Shown here in pieces: positions 7,056-14,914 of a stretch of 34,345 nucleotides of DNA. The stretch's first letter is position 1. Every line of letters begins with the position of its first letter. The DNA is from an uncultured Bacilli bacterium (GTDB taxonomy: Bacteria > Bacillota_I > Bacilli_A > RF39 > UBA660). The stretch spans positions 1 through 34,345 of the forward strand of contig CANQZQ010000003.1 of the NCBI GenBank assembly GCA_947628375.1, read 5' to 3'. The position numbers and the translations under genes were made by a program. The notes beneath the pieces were generated by a model. It did no database searches. It worked only from the letters and a program-made list of their open reading frames with translations, and was not told the DNA's origin.

Positions 7056-9275
7056 ATGAAGAATAAAAAGAAAACAATAATGTTAATAATGGTAATAACA
7101 ATATCTATGGTATTATTAACATATAATAAGAGTTATTCATATAAAATGAATGATAATGAACCAGAAGAAACAGAAATAGAAAGAAAAGAATTTGGAATAT
7201 ATTTACAAGAAAGTGGAGAAAATTATACAGAAACAGATACATTTCCAATTCAAGGATATTTATTAAATACAACAAAAACAGAATGCCATGAATATGGAAC
7301 TAATAATGTAATACAAAACGCTGTAACCCAAAGTTTAACAAATGGAGTAATAGATGGAAGTATCATAGTAACAAGTCAAAAGAGTATGTATTGTAAAATA
7401 TATTTTGATAAAGATGAGAAACCAACAGTAACTTCATTTAATATAGCAGGTAAAACATCAAGTGGAGATAGTTTAAGTAATGGATTTACATATAATACAG
7501 GAGTATATACAATAAATTGGAATGATGGAGACGTAGCACAATATTGTTTAAGCAATAGTAATAACTCATGTACAGATTGGCATGCATTAAATAAAAGTCA
7601 AAAAACGAGTAAAACCATAACAATAGAGAATAATACATATACAAATACAGAAGGCCCAAAAACAATATATGCATATATAAAAGATAAAGCAAATAATATA
7701 TCAAGTATAACATCTATTTCTACTGCAAATATAACAGTAGATCAAACACCACCCAAAGTAACATTAACATTAACTGGAACTAGTGCTAGTCCATTTGTTG
7801 TTACAAGTGGATATACCCATACAACAAAGGTTAATTATACATCGACTATAACAGAAACAAATCCAGAAAGTTATTGTGTAGGAGAAAATTCATGTAGCAA
7901 TTATAGTGCATCATCTTCAACATCAATAAGAGGTAATACAACGATAGCTAACACAGAAATACTCCATACAGTAATAATAAATGTAAAAGATAAAGCAGGA
8001 AATGTAGGAAGTAAAACTCAATCGATAATATTAGACACACAAAATCCAATAATAACATTAAGTAATGAAAAAGCAACAGAAACAAGTATAACAGTAACAG
8101 TAAATGCAAGTGATACTCATGGCATTGCTGGTATAACATGTACAGCAGTAGGAAATGGTGGAACAAAAACTGGAACATATACAAATAATACATGTATATT
8201 TAGTGATTTAAAAGATGGAACACAATATACAATAACAGGAGAGGCAACTGATGCGTCGGGAAGAAAAGGAACAAGTAATTCAATAAGTGTAACCACTGTA
8301 AAAGTAAAATTAACAAGAGAAAATATTCCAAGCAAATTATTTAATGGAGTTAATCCAAATGGATTAAGCGATAAATTATTAGGTGACATGTACAGGTTTG
8401 TAGGTACGAAAGATACAGTAGATAATTGGATATGCTTTGGATATAATAATATAAATACTGATTGTAAAGCAGAAACAAGTGATTATATGTATAGAATAAT
8501 AGGAATTACTGAAGATGGTCAACTAAAATTAATTAAAAATACAGTTATTAGAGAGGGGACAACTTATAATTATGGATGGTTTGGTAATAATACAGGAGAA
8601 ATAACATGGCCACAATCAGACATATATAAAAGATTAAACGGTCAGATGGCAGGAATTACACAAGGATCTAATGGAAATACCAATTTATTTATAGATAGTA
8701 CTACAAGTAATGTACAATATATAAAATCAAGTGGTACAGAAGAACAAACGAAATGGTATAACAAAATAGATATTAAACATAAGTGGTTATATGGAGGAAT
8801 TTATCATAATTACGTAGGCCAAACTGCTGATAATATATACAAAATAGAGTCAGGTCAATTAGAAACTGTACAATATTATGGAGAAAATCCTAGTAAATGG
8901 GCGGAAAGCATTGAGGCAGCTATAGGATTAATGTATATTAGTGATTATTATTATTCATATGTACCGTACATGGGCGGTGGGACGGATTCATCGAGTGTAA
9001 ATTGTCATGATGCTGGGTGTATTGGTAGCTGGCTTTTTCTAAGTAAAAATGGTGAAGGAATCCAAACAGAGGAGGTGTATGAGTGGACGATGACACGTGA
9101 TGGATTTCCGTCTTCTGATAGCCCGCACGCCCATGTAGTTGGACAGAGTGGGAGAATGTATTACTTCAATCGTGCGTGGTCCGCTTTTGTTCGACCGGCC
9201 TTCTATCTTTACTCTAATATAAAAATAATTGATGGAAGCGGTGTTTCATCAGATCCATTTATAATCGCAGCATAA
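7056..9275 (+). CDS. Large surface protein A: Ig-like repeats plus C-type-lectin-like C-terminal module
   Basis: 739 residues. A basic N-terminus and one hydrophobic helix (about 7-23) indicate export or membrane anchoring. Residues about 125-410 hold three beta-rich Ig/fibronectin-like repeats, each with a DxTPP or DTQNP junction (TVDQTPPKVTL; LDTQNPIITL). From Gly436 on (GLSDKLLGDMYRFVGTKDT) the protein is homologous to surface protein B. The end has EWTMTRDG ... VRPAFYL ... SSDPFI, resembling the DUF6273/FGE/C-type-lectin-like folds used for ligand binding. Four or more Cys occur in pairs. AAGGAG sits 9 bases before the ATG. Codons in the first 1.9 kb are strongly A-ending, unlike the T-ending neighbours. 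The last 250 bases are near 50 % GC. Placed between a private regulator and pilus genes, it may be an adhesin; the ligand is unknown. Confidence 0.75.
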   Translation: MKNKKKTIMLIMVITISMVLLTYNKSYSYKMNDNEPEETEIERKEFGIYLQESGENYTETDTFPIQGYLLNTTKTECHEYGTNNVIQNAVTQSLTNGVIDGSIIVTSQKSMYCKIYFDKDEKPTVTSFNIAGKTSSGDSLSNGFTYNTGVYTINWNDGDVAQYCLSNSNNSCTDWHALNKSQKTSKTITIENNTYTNTEGPKTIYAYIKDKANNISSITSISTANITVDQTPPKVTLTLTGTSASPFVVTSGYTHTTKVNYTSTITETNPESYCVGENSCSNYSASSSTSIRGNTTIANTEILHTVIINVKDKAGNVGSKTQSIILDTQNPIITLSNEKATETSITVTVNASDTHGIAGITCTAVGNGGTKTGTYTNNTCIFSDLKDGTQYTITGEATDASGRKGTSNSISVTTVKVKLTRENIPSKLFNGVNPNGLSDKLLGDMYRFVGTKDTVDNWICFGYNNINTDCKAETSDYMYRIIGITEDGQLKLIKNTVIREGTTYNYGWFGNNTGEITWPQSDIYKRLNGQMAGITQGSNGNTNLFIDSTTSNVQYIKSSGTEEQTKWYNKIDIKHKWLYGGIYHNYVGQTADNIYKIESGQLETVQYYGENPSKWAESIEAAIGLMYISDYYYSYVPYMGGGTDSSSVNCHDAGCIGSWLFLSKNGEGIQTEEVYEWTMTRDGFPSSDSPHAHVVGQSGRMYYFNRAWSAFVRPAFYLYSNIKIIDGSGVSSDPFIIAA
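8960..9220 (+). other. GC-rich variable-looking tail of surface protein A
   Basis: Hand count gives about 50 % GC for 9061-9210, against 23 % for 7381-7440 of the same gene. Codons such as CCG, CGA, CGT, GCG, GCC and TCC, which are rare around, cluster here. The segment codes for the part that corresponds to the variable face of C-type-lectin-like ligand binders. It ends in a block (9189-9220) nearly identical to 26277-26308 in surface protein B. Confidence 0.6.
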
Positions 9276-9323
9276 AAAATCGTCAAGGAAAAGACGTTAA
9301 AACCTTCATAGACTTAATCCTTG

Positions 9324-9347
9324 GGAAGAGAATTATCTCTTCCTTTT
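9324..9347 (+). terminator. Rho-independent terminator of surface protein A
   Basis: Perfect 8-base stem GGAAGAGA (9324-9331) / TCTCTTCC (9336-9343) with an ATTA loop, followed by TTTT. It separates protein A from the pilC-like gene. Confidence 0.85.
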
Positions 9348-9359
9348 GATTTATATTTA

Positions 9360-9368
9360 TGCTATAAT
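9360..9368 (+). promoter_or_regulatory. Extended -10 promoter of the pilC-pilD pair
   Basis: TGCTATAAT (TG-n-TATAAT) lies 27 bases before the preferred pilC start. A clear -35 box is lacking, which is usual for an extended -10 promoter. It follows the terminator of protein A directly. Confidence 0.55.
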
Positions 9369-9395
9369 TTAAAAAGAATAAGAGTAAAGGGTATT

Positions 9396-10865
9396 ATGGA
9401 AAAAAAAGGACAAAATAAAAATATTATTTTTAAATTTTTAGGTAATGTAGTAAATGTTATAATATCTATTTTTTCTTATGCTATTCTTGGAATTAAAGTA
9501 TGTACAATTATTCCTTTAAAAAAACTTTTTAAACATAATAAAGATAATAAAGCATATCATTATAGTCCTAAAACATTAGCTAAATTAAATAAAGAATATG
9601 AAGAACTACTTGAAGATTTGAAAACTGAAGGGGCAACCAGAAGTAAAAAAGTAAATACTTATTATTATAAAGTGCGTTATAAAAATGGCAAAATTAAAAA
9701 AGGTAAAATGAATGGTTTCAGTAAACTTGATATTAATTCATTTTTAGTTAATGAAGGATATACAGTCTATAGTATTAAAACTAATACTTTGATAAATATA
9801 TTAAATAAAGATATTGGTAATAATAGTTTAAAAAATAGTGATTTAGTGTTCTTTTTAACTCAACTATCTACTTATTTAGAGTCTGGGCTACCTTTAAATG
9901 ATGCCATCAAAATATTAGGACGTCAAATGAAAGGAAGCAATTTAAAAAAAGTATTTAAAACTTTATCTTTTGAAATATCTTTAGGTTCTTCCTTTTCAAG
10001 TGCTTTAGAAAAGCTTGATGGGATGTTTCCCACTTTAGTTATAAATATGGTTAGAGCTAGTGAATCAAGTGGAACATTAATCGAAACATTAAAAGATTTA
10101 GCTATCTATTATAAAGAAATAGATGAAACTCATCGTGATACAATTAGTGCTTTAACATATCCTGCTATAGTTAGTGTTTTTGCTATTGGCGTTATTATCT
10201 TTATTCTTACTTTTATTATTCCTGAATTTGTTAAAACTTATAATTCAAGTAATATTGAATTAAATTCTTTTACGCAATTTGTTATTAATTTAAGTAATTA
10301 TTTTGAACAAAATATTTTTAATTTTTTATTCATTGTTATATTTATCGTTTTAATATTTATTATTCTTTATAAAAATGTTAAAGAATTTAAGAAATTTATT
10401 CAAACAATTCTAATGCATTTGCCAATTATTAAAAATGTTATTATTTATAATGAACTGGCGGTTATAACTAAAACTTTTGCTTCTCTTTTAAAAAATAATG
10501 TTTTTATTACTGATAGTATGGATATTTTAGCTAAAATTACTAATAATGAAATTTATAAAGAAATATTAGAAAACACTTATGAAAATGTTACTAAGGGTGA
10601 AAAGATTTCTACAGCTTTTAAAGACCATTGGGCTGTTCCTGAGGTTTGCTATTTTATGATAACAACTGGTGAATCAACAGGGGAATTAGCAGAAATGATG
10701 GAAAGAATAAGTAATTATTATCAAAGCCTACATAAAAGTATTGTTAAAAATTTAAAAACGCTTATTGAACCAATTTTAATTGCTTTTTTAGCTATTGTTG
10801 TTGGCGGTATATTAATTGCTGTTGTAGTACCAATGTTTCAAATGTATGGGGAGATGATGGAATGA
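9396..10865 (+). CDS. PilC/GspF-type inner-membrane platform protein of a type IV pilus/type II secretion system
   Basis: 489 residues from ATG 9396, which has AAAGGG in front. An upstream in-frame TTG (9321) lies before and partly inside the terminator hairpin and is rejected. Two GspF domains are seen: LVFFLTQLSTYLESGLPLNDAIKIL ... ESSGTLIETL, and YNELAVITKTFASLLKNNVFITDSMDIL ... GESTGELAEMM. Each is followed by membrane helices. A YKVRYKNGKIKKGKMNGFS segment matches the usual PilC N-terminal domain. A hydrophobic stretch near residues 14-45 is extra. PilC organises pilin extraction from the membrane with an assembly ATPase. Neither the ATPase nor a classical prepilin is in the window. The gene overlaps the prepilin peptidase gene by 4 bases. 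Confidence 0.9.
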   Translation: MEKKGQNKNIIFKFLGNVVNVIISIFSYAILGIKVCTIIPLKKLFKHNKDNKAYHYSPKTLAKLNKEYEELLEDLKTEGATRSKKVNTYYYKVRYKNGKIKKGKMNGFSKLDINSFLVNEGYTVYSIKTNTLINILNKDIGNNSLKNSDLVFFLTQLSTYLESGLPLNDAIKILGRQMKGSNLKKVFKTLSFEISLGSSFSSALEKLDGMFPTLVINMVRASESSGTLIETLKDLAIYYKEIDETHRDTISALTYPAIVSVFAIGVIIFILTFIIPEFVKTYNSSNIELNSFTQFVINLSNYFEQNIFNFLFIVIFIVLIFIILYKNVKEFKKFIQTILMHLPIIKNVIIYNELAVITKTFASLLKNNVFITDSMDILAKITNNEIYKEILENTYENVTKGEKISTAFKDHWAVPEVCYFMITTGESTGELAEMMERISNYYQSLHKSIVKNLKTLIEPILIAFLAIVVGGILIAVVVPMFQMYGEMME

Positions 10866-11623
10866 TTTATTTATTAATCTTATTAATTGGAGCCGTTATG
10901 GGTTCTTTCTATTTATGTATAGGGACGAGATTACCTCTTAAAAAAAGCATTTTAGGAAGAAGTGAATGCGATAATTGTCATGAAAAATTAAATTGGTATG
11001 AATTAATACCTATATTTTCTTATTTGTTTTTAAGAGGTAAATGTCATCATTGCCATAAGAAAATCAGCTTTGAATATTTTATTATTGAATTAATGACCTC
11101 TCTTTTATTTTTAGTTGGTTATCTCCATTTTGGTTTAAATATTCAATATTATATTTATTTAGTTATTGTCTCATGTGCTATCGTTATTTTTATTACGGAC
11201 TTTAAATATATGGTTATTTTAGATTCGACTTTAATTATAAGTAGTGTATTAATAATTATTTTAAAATATTTTGAAATAGGTTTTAAAAATACTTTATGGG
11301 CTATCCTTTTTGGTATATGTTTATTTTTTACAATGTATTTAATTAGATTATTTGGGAATTTTTTATTTAAAAGAGAATCTCTTGGGGGCGGAGATATTAA
11401 ATTAGCATTCTTAATTGGTCTTACTATAGGATATCCCATTATTGGCTATGAAATGGGACTAATATGTCTTATCTTTGCGGCTTTTTTAGCTCTTCCATAT
11501 GCCATTGCCGTTTTATATTTAAACAAAAAAAATGAACTACCCTATGGTCCATTTTTAATTGCTTCTTTAGTTATTATGTTTGTCTTTTATGATAAATTTT
11601 ACAATCTATTAGTCTTTTTTTAA
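10862..11623 (+). CDS. Prepilin peptidase (type IV leader peptidase/N-methyltransferase)
   Basis: 253 residues, polytopic. An N-terminal MGSF segment is followed by a zinc-binding pair of CxxC motifs (CDNC ... CHHC), typical of bifunctional PilD/ComC enzymes that cleave and N-methylate prepilins. The two catalytic aspartates of this aspartic protease family are represented by the FITDFKYM segment and GGGDIKLAFLIG. The ATG overlaps the pilC stop (ATGA), so the two are translationally coupled. The pair is enough for pilin processing and platform formation, but pilins must be encoded elsewhere. Confidence 0.93.
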   Translation: MIYLLILLIGAVMGSFYLCIGTRLPLKKSILGRSECDNCHEKLNWYELIPIFSYLFLRGKCHHCHKKISFEYFIIELMTSLLFLVGYLHFGLNIQYYIYLVIVSCAIVIFITDFKYMVILDSTLIISSVLIIILKYFEIGFKNTLWAILFGICLFFTMYLIRLFGNFLFKRESLGGGDIKLAFLIGLTIGYPIIGYEMGLICLIFAAFLALPYAIAVLYLNKKNELPYGPFLIASLVIMFVFYDKFYNLLVFF

Positions 11624-11721
11624 AGTACTGCAATGATATAAGCTAAAATAGCAGCGATAACACTTAAGATCATAAGAATTAACATAATCCAAACTACTAA
11701 TTTTCTTGTTTTCTTTTTCAT
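11620..11721 (-). CDS. DUF4044-like 33-residue membrane protein
   Basis: A 33-residue frame: MKKKTRKLVVW, then one hydrophobic helix of about 22 residues ending in AVL. A basic head and a single helix of this length match the DUF4044 family of small Firmicutes membrane proteins (function unknown). AAGGGAT lies 9 bases before the ATG on the minus strand, supporting translation. It converges with the prepilin peptidase gene, overlapping the last four bases. Confidence 0.65.
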   Translation of the reverse strand: MKKKTRKLVVWIMLILMILSVIAAILAYIIAVL

Positions 11722-11805
11722 AATACATCCCTTCAACATCTAAAAATATATCATACTTTATTCATTTTTAAAAGTCTTTTTGCATAATCTTTAGGGGAGG
11801 ATATT

Positions 11806-12381
11806 ATGCTTAATCTTATAAAGAAGAATAAAAAGTACTTAGTTTTTATGGTTAGTATTGTTTTAATTGGCCTAATAGTGGGCATAATTTACTATTATAT
11901 ACAAAGTAGTAACGTTAAAAATAATATTATTAATATTATATCCACCTATGATAGTTTTAAATATAATGCTATTATTAAAGATTTAATAATTATGTCTTTA
12001 TTATTAATTTCTTCCTTCTTTATTATTGGTCTGCCACTTTCTATATTTTATATATTTTATGAAGGATTCTCAATTGGCTTTTTATTAAGCTTATTTTTTG
12101 CTTCTTTTAAAATTAAAGGAGTTATTTATCTTTTATTATTTCTTTTAATTAATAAAATTATCATCTTTATTTTAATGTTTTTCTTTATCCAAAAAATAAT
12201 TAATATTGCTAGATATATGATTGGTTATATTATCTATAAAAAAGAAGGATTAATTAAAGAAAAAATTATTAAAAATTTTATTTCCAGTTTGTCATATATT
12301 ATTATTGTTTTTTTCCTAAATATCTTTCTTTATTTTTTATCTTCCTTTTTATTTAAAGAATTAGCTTTTTTATTACATTAA
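11806..12381 (+). CDS. SpoIIM-like membrane protein
   Basis: 191 residues with one N-terminal helix (about 12-32), then three or four further helices. The middle segment IGLPLSIFYIFYEGFSIGFLLSLF fits the SpoIIM/DUF95 pattern (a Gly-rich helix pair), and the length is that of Bacillus SpoIIM. SpoIIM belongs to the engulfment complex that remodels septal peptidoglycan in sporulation, and homologues also occur in non-sporulators. AGGGGAGGAT precedes the ATG by a suitable gap. There are no SpoIID or SpoIIP partners nearby. An alternative is a general polytopic protein, since AT bias exaggerates hydrophobicity. Confidence 0.55.
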   Translation: MLNLIKKNKKYLVFMVSIVLIGLIVGIIYYYIQSSNVKNNIINIISTYDSFKYNAIIKDLIIMSLLLISSFFIIGLPLSIFYIFYEGFSIGFLLSLFFASFKIKGVIYLLLFLLINKIIIFILMFFFIQKIINIARYMIGYIIYKKEGLIKEKIIKNFISSLSYIIIVFFLNIFLYFLSSFLFKELAFLLH

Positions 12382-12393
12382 ATGCAAGGTTAC

Positions 12394-12422
12394 TTGCAAA
12401 TGCATATGACATTTGATAAAAT
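12394..12422 (+). promoter_or_regulatory. Promoter of the ireB-ruvX operon
   Basis: TTGCAA (12394-12399) and TAAAAT (12417-12422), 17-base spacer. The -35 box lies in the right arm of a small inverted repeat TGCAAG/CTTGCA (12383-12398). Confidence 0.6.
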
Positions 12423-12440
12423 TGAATTGGTGAAGTTCCA

Positions 12441-12683
12441 ATGGATAAAACAAGTATTTTTGATGTTGCTGCTTTAAGGCAAGAATTAATATTAATTACT
12501 TTAAATGAAATAATTGACTCTTTAGAAAAAAAAGGATATAAAGCTGAAAATCAATTAGTTGGTTATCTTTTAACTGGTGATGCGGCTTATATCTCTAATT
12601 ATGAAGGAGCAAGAGAAAAGATTAAATCTTTAAAAAGAGAAGAAATTCTTTTAGCTTTAATCAATTCTTATGAAGGAAAATAA
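12441..12683 (+). CDS. ireB: IreB family regulatory phosphoprotein (UPF0297)
   Basis: 80 residues, the usual size. It shows the family sequence from TSIFDVAALRQELILITLNEIIDSLEKKGY to NQLVGYLLTGDAAYISNYEGAR. In Enterococcus, IreB is a substrate of the IreK Ser/Thr kinase and tunes cephalosporin tolerance; a Thr at position 4 is available here. The gene starts the conserved run ireB-ruvX-yrzB. Its stop overlaps the ATG of ruvX (TAATG). No kinase gene is in this window. Confidence 0.92.
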   Translation: MDKTSIFDVAALRQELILITLNEIIDSLEKKGYKAENQLVGYLLTGDAAYISNYEGAREKIKSLKREEILLALINSYEGK

Positions 12684-13114
12684 TGCGAATTTTAGGTTTA
12701 GATTTAGGATTAAAAAGTTTAGGAGTAGCTATTACAGATAAATCCAATACTTTAGTAAGACCCTATAAAGTTATAAAATTTCAATCTGAAGATTATGAGT
12801 ATGCTTTAAATGAAGTAAAAAAAATAGTCGAAGAAGAAGGGATAGATAAAGTAGTTTTAGGCCTTCCCAAAAATATGGATGGTTCCATAGGTTTTGCCGG
12901 AGAAAGAAGTCTTAATTTTCAAAAAATGTTAGAAAATGCTCATATTGAAGTAATTTTAGAAGATGAAAGGCTTACTACTAAAAGTGCTGAAAATATTATT
13001 CATGAGAACAATGAAAATATTAAAAATACTAAATCTAAAATTGACGCTATTGCGGCTTCTATTATTTTAGAATCTTATTTAAGAAGGTGTAGTAATGATA
13101 TTAAGAAATTCTAA
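12683..13114 (+). CDS. ruvX: Putative pre-16S rRNA nuclease / Holliday-junction resolvase-like YqgF
   Basis: 143 residues with an RNase H-like fold: LGLDLGLKSLGVAI (first catalytic Asp), VVLGLPKNMDGSIG, LEDERLTTKSAE and the last acidic motif KSKIDAIAASIILESYL. YqgF/RuvX matures the 5' end of 16S rRNA and was earlier called a Holliday-junction resolvase. It lies in the standard place after ireB and overlaps the next gene (yrzB-like) by 20 bases, so expression is coupled. Confidence 0.93.
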   Translation: MRILGLDLGLKSLGVAITDKSNTLVRPYKVIKFQSEDYEYALNEVKKIVEEEGIDKVVLGLPKNMDGSIGFAGERSLNFQKMLENAHIEVILEDERLTTKSAENIIHENNENIKNTKSKIDAIAASIILESYLRRCSNDIKKF

Positions 13115-13301
13115 GGGACAAGAAAGAAATTTTAAAATTCTTTTTAAAATTGAACAAAATAATAATTGCTATTATATTTATGAAGATTATTTAACTAGTC
13201 GTTGTTATGTTGGTAAAAAAGATTGTGATAAATTAAAAAAAATTAATAATGAAGAAATGACACTTATAAAAGCGTTATTAGAAAAGGTAAATGAAGAATG
13301 A
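13095..13301 (+). CDS. DUF1292 family protein (YrzB-like)
   Basis: 68 residues; YrzB-type small acidic/basic protein of unknown function. The pattern FKILFKIEQNNNCYYIYEDY followed by a short VNEE tail agrees with DUF1292. AAGGTG precedes the ATG inside the end of ruvX. The stop codon (TGA) overlaps the mltG ATG. Position between ruvX and mltG is conserved in Bacilli and carries most of the evidence. Confidence 0.8.
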   Translation: MILRNSKGQERNFKILFKIEQNNNCYYIYEDYLTSRCYVGKKDCDKLKKINNEEMTLIKALLEKVNEE

Positions 13302-14314
13302 AAAAGGTTGTAATCGTTTTAGCTAGTATTATATTAGTTATTGGCCTAATTATTGGCTTATATTTTTATGGTTTAACAGGATTTAAGGAAAAAGATTTAG
13401 TTATTTTTACCGTTAGAAGTGGCGCTAGCAAAAAAGAAGTAATCAATAACTTATATGAAAATAAACTTATTAAAAGCAAGTTTGCTGGTCTTATTTATAT
13501 TTATTTACATGATGATTTAACTGTTTATCCAGGAACATATGAATTATCTAAAGATATGGGCTTAGTAAAAATTCTTAAAAACTTAAGAACAAGTGAAGAA
13601 TATCAAATTACTTTAGTTGAAGGTAAACGTTTTATTGATTATATTGATAAAATATGTGAATTAGGTAATTTTAATAAAGAAGAAGTTTTAGCTAAGTTAA
13701 GTAATGAAGATTATTTAGAAAGTTTAATTGAAAAATATGATTTTTTAGATGAAAGTATTCTAAATAAAGACTTATATTATCCATTAGAAGGTTATTTATT
13801 TCCTGATACATATAATATAACTAAAGGATCATCAATTGAAGCAATAATTGAAAAAATACTTGATAAAACGGAAGATTTATTAGATAATTATAATGCTATG
13901 TTTAAAGAAAGCGATTATAGTTATCATGAAATTTTAACCATAGCTAGCATTATTGAAAATGAGACAATATATAGTGAAGATAGAAGTGTAGTTAGCGAAG
14001 TTATATACAAAAGATTAAATATAAATATGAGTTTAGGAATGGATGTCACAACCTATTATGGGGCAAAGAAAGATTTAAAAGAAGAGCTTACCCAAGAAGA
14101 TATAAATGATGAAAATCCTTATAATACAAGATTATTATCCTTTATTGGGTTACCTGTTGGACCTATTTGTAATCCCGGGGAAGAAAGTATAAAAGCGGCT
14201 TTAGAGCCAAGTGATGATGATTATGTCTATTTCTATGCTGATAAAGATGGTAAACTACATTTTGCTAAAACTTATGCTGAACATCAAAATAATGTAGAAA
14301 AATATAGGTGGTAA
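13298..14314 (+). CDS. mltG: Endolytic murein transglycosylase
   Basis: 338 residues. An N-terminal membrane helix (about 4-26) is followed by a LysM-like segment and the YceG/MltG catalytic part. Seen motifs are YPLEGYLFPDTY, the active-site region LTIASIIENET (Glu220/Glu222), RLNINMSLGMDVTTYYG and YNTR ... GLPVGPICNPGEESIKAAL. MltG cuts nascent glycan strands at the membrane and sets peptidoglycan strand length, so this organism makes a peptidoglycan wall. That argues against a wall-less mollicute. The gene starts within the yrzB stop and ends 3 bases before trmR. Confidence 0.95.
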   Translation: MKKVVIVLASIILVIGLIIGLYFYGLTGFKEKDLVIFTVRSGASKKEVINNLYENKLIKSKFAGLIYIYLHDDLTVYPGTYELSKDMGLVKILKNLRTSEEYQITLVEGKRFIDYIDKICELGNFNKEEVLAKLSNEDYLESLIEKYDFLDESILNKDLYYPLEGYLFPDTYNITKGSSIEAIIEKILDKTEDLLDNYNAMFKESDYSYHEILTIASIIENETIYSEDRSVVSEVIYKRLNINMSLGMDVTTYYGAKKDLKEELTQEDINDENPYNTRLLSFIGLPVGPICNPGEESIKAALEPSDDDYVYFYADKDGKLHFAKTYAEHQNNVEKYRW

Positions 14315-14317
14315 ATA

Positions 14318-14914
14318 ATGAAAGATAAAATAATTGAAATGGAAAATTATGCGCAAGAAAAAAATGTTCCGATTATTGAGAAAAAATCGATTGCGTTTAT
14401 AATGAAATATATTAAAGAACATAATGTCAAAAATGTCTTAGAAATTGGTACAGCGATAGGTTATTCAGCTATTTTAATGGCTAGCTGTAAAGAAGATTGT
14501 TTTGTAACCACTATTGAAAGAGATGAAGAAAGATATATGGAAGCTTTAAAAAATGTTAAAGCTTGTGGTTTAGATAAAAAAATCAATGTGGTTTTCCAAG
14601 ACGCTTTAGATGTTAATTTATCAAATGAAATTAAATATGATTTAATTTTTATAGATGCTGCTAAAGCTCAAAACACTAAGCTTTTTGAAAAGTATAAATA
14701 CTTTTTAAAAGATAACGGAACAATAATTACAGATAATTTGAAATTTCATGGTTATGTCGGTAATAGTGATAAAATAGAAAGCAAAAGCTTAAAAAGCCTT
14801 GTTAGTAAAATTGAAGAATATATTGAATTTTTAAAGAATAATCAAGAATTTAAGACTGTTTTCTATGATATTGGTGATGGTCTTTCAGTAAGTAATTGGA
14901 AAAATGAAGAATAA
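14318..14914 (+). CDS. trmR: tRNA 5-hydroxyuridine methyltransferase
   Basis: 198 residues, class I O-methyltransferase (YrrM family). Motif I is NVLEIGTAIGYSAILMA. TIERDEERY follows, then LIFIDAAKAQ, the metal/SAM-binding aspartate region typical of catechol-type O-methyltransferases. In Bacillus, TrmR methylates ho5U34 to mo5U34 in tRNA wobble positions. The substrate ho5U is made by TrhP, whose genes follow directly here. Operon context therefore strongly supports this role over a generic small-molecule methyltransferase. It overlaps the next gene by 11 bases. Confidence 0.88.
   Translation: MKDKIIEMENYAQEKNVPIIEKKSIAFIMKYIKEHNVKNVLEIGTAIGYSAILMASCKEDCFVTTIERDEERYMEALKNVKACGLDKKINVVFQDALDVNLSNEIKYDLIFIDAAKAQNTKLFEKYKYFLKDNGTIITDNLKFHGYVGNSDKIESKSLKSLVSKIEEYIEFLKNNQEFKTVFYDIGDGLSVSNWKNEE

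Noticed and set aside
7486-8389. Long open frames on the minus strand inside surface protein A
   Set aside because: They are shadows produced by the AT-rich, A-skewed coding strand; products are Leu/Tyr/Met-rich with no ribosome sites or family motifs.
7056-9275. A complete diversity-generating retroelement in the window
   Set aside because: No reverse transcriptase, no accessory protein and no template repeat could be found; only target-like features are present.
9276-9320. Hairpin CGTC/GACG after surface protein A as a further terminator or small RNA
   Set aside because: Only a 4-base stem and no T run; the strong terminator follows at 9324.
9321-9395. Upstream TTG start adding 25 residues to the pilC-like protein
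   Set aside because: The added part translates the terminator hairpin of surface protein A and the promoter; ATG 9396 has AAAGGG before it.
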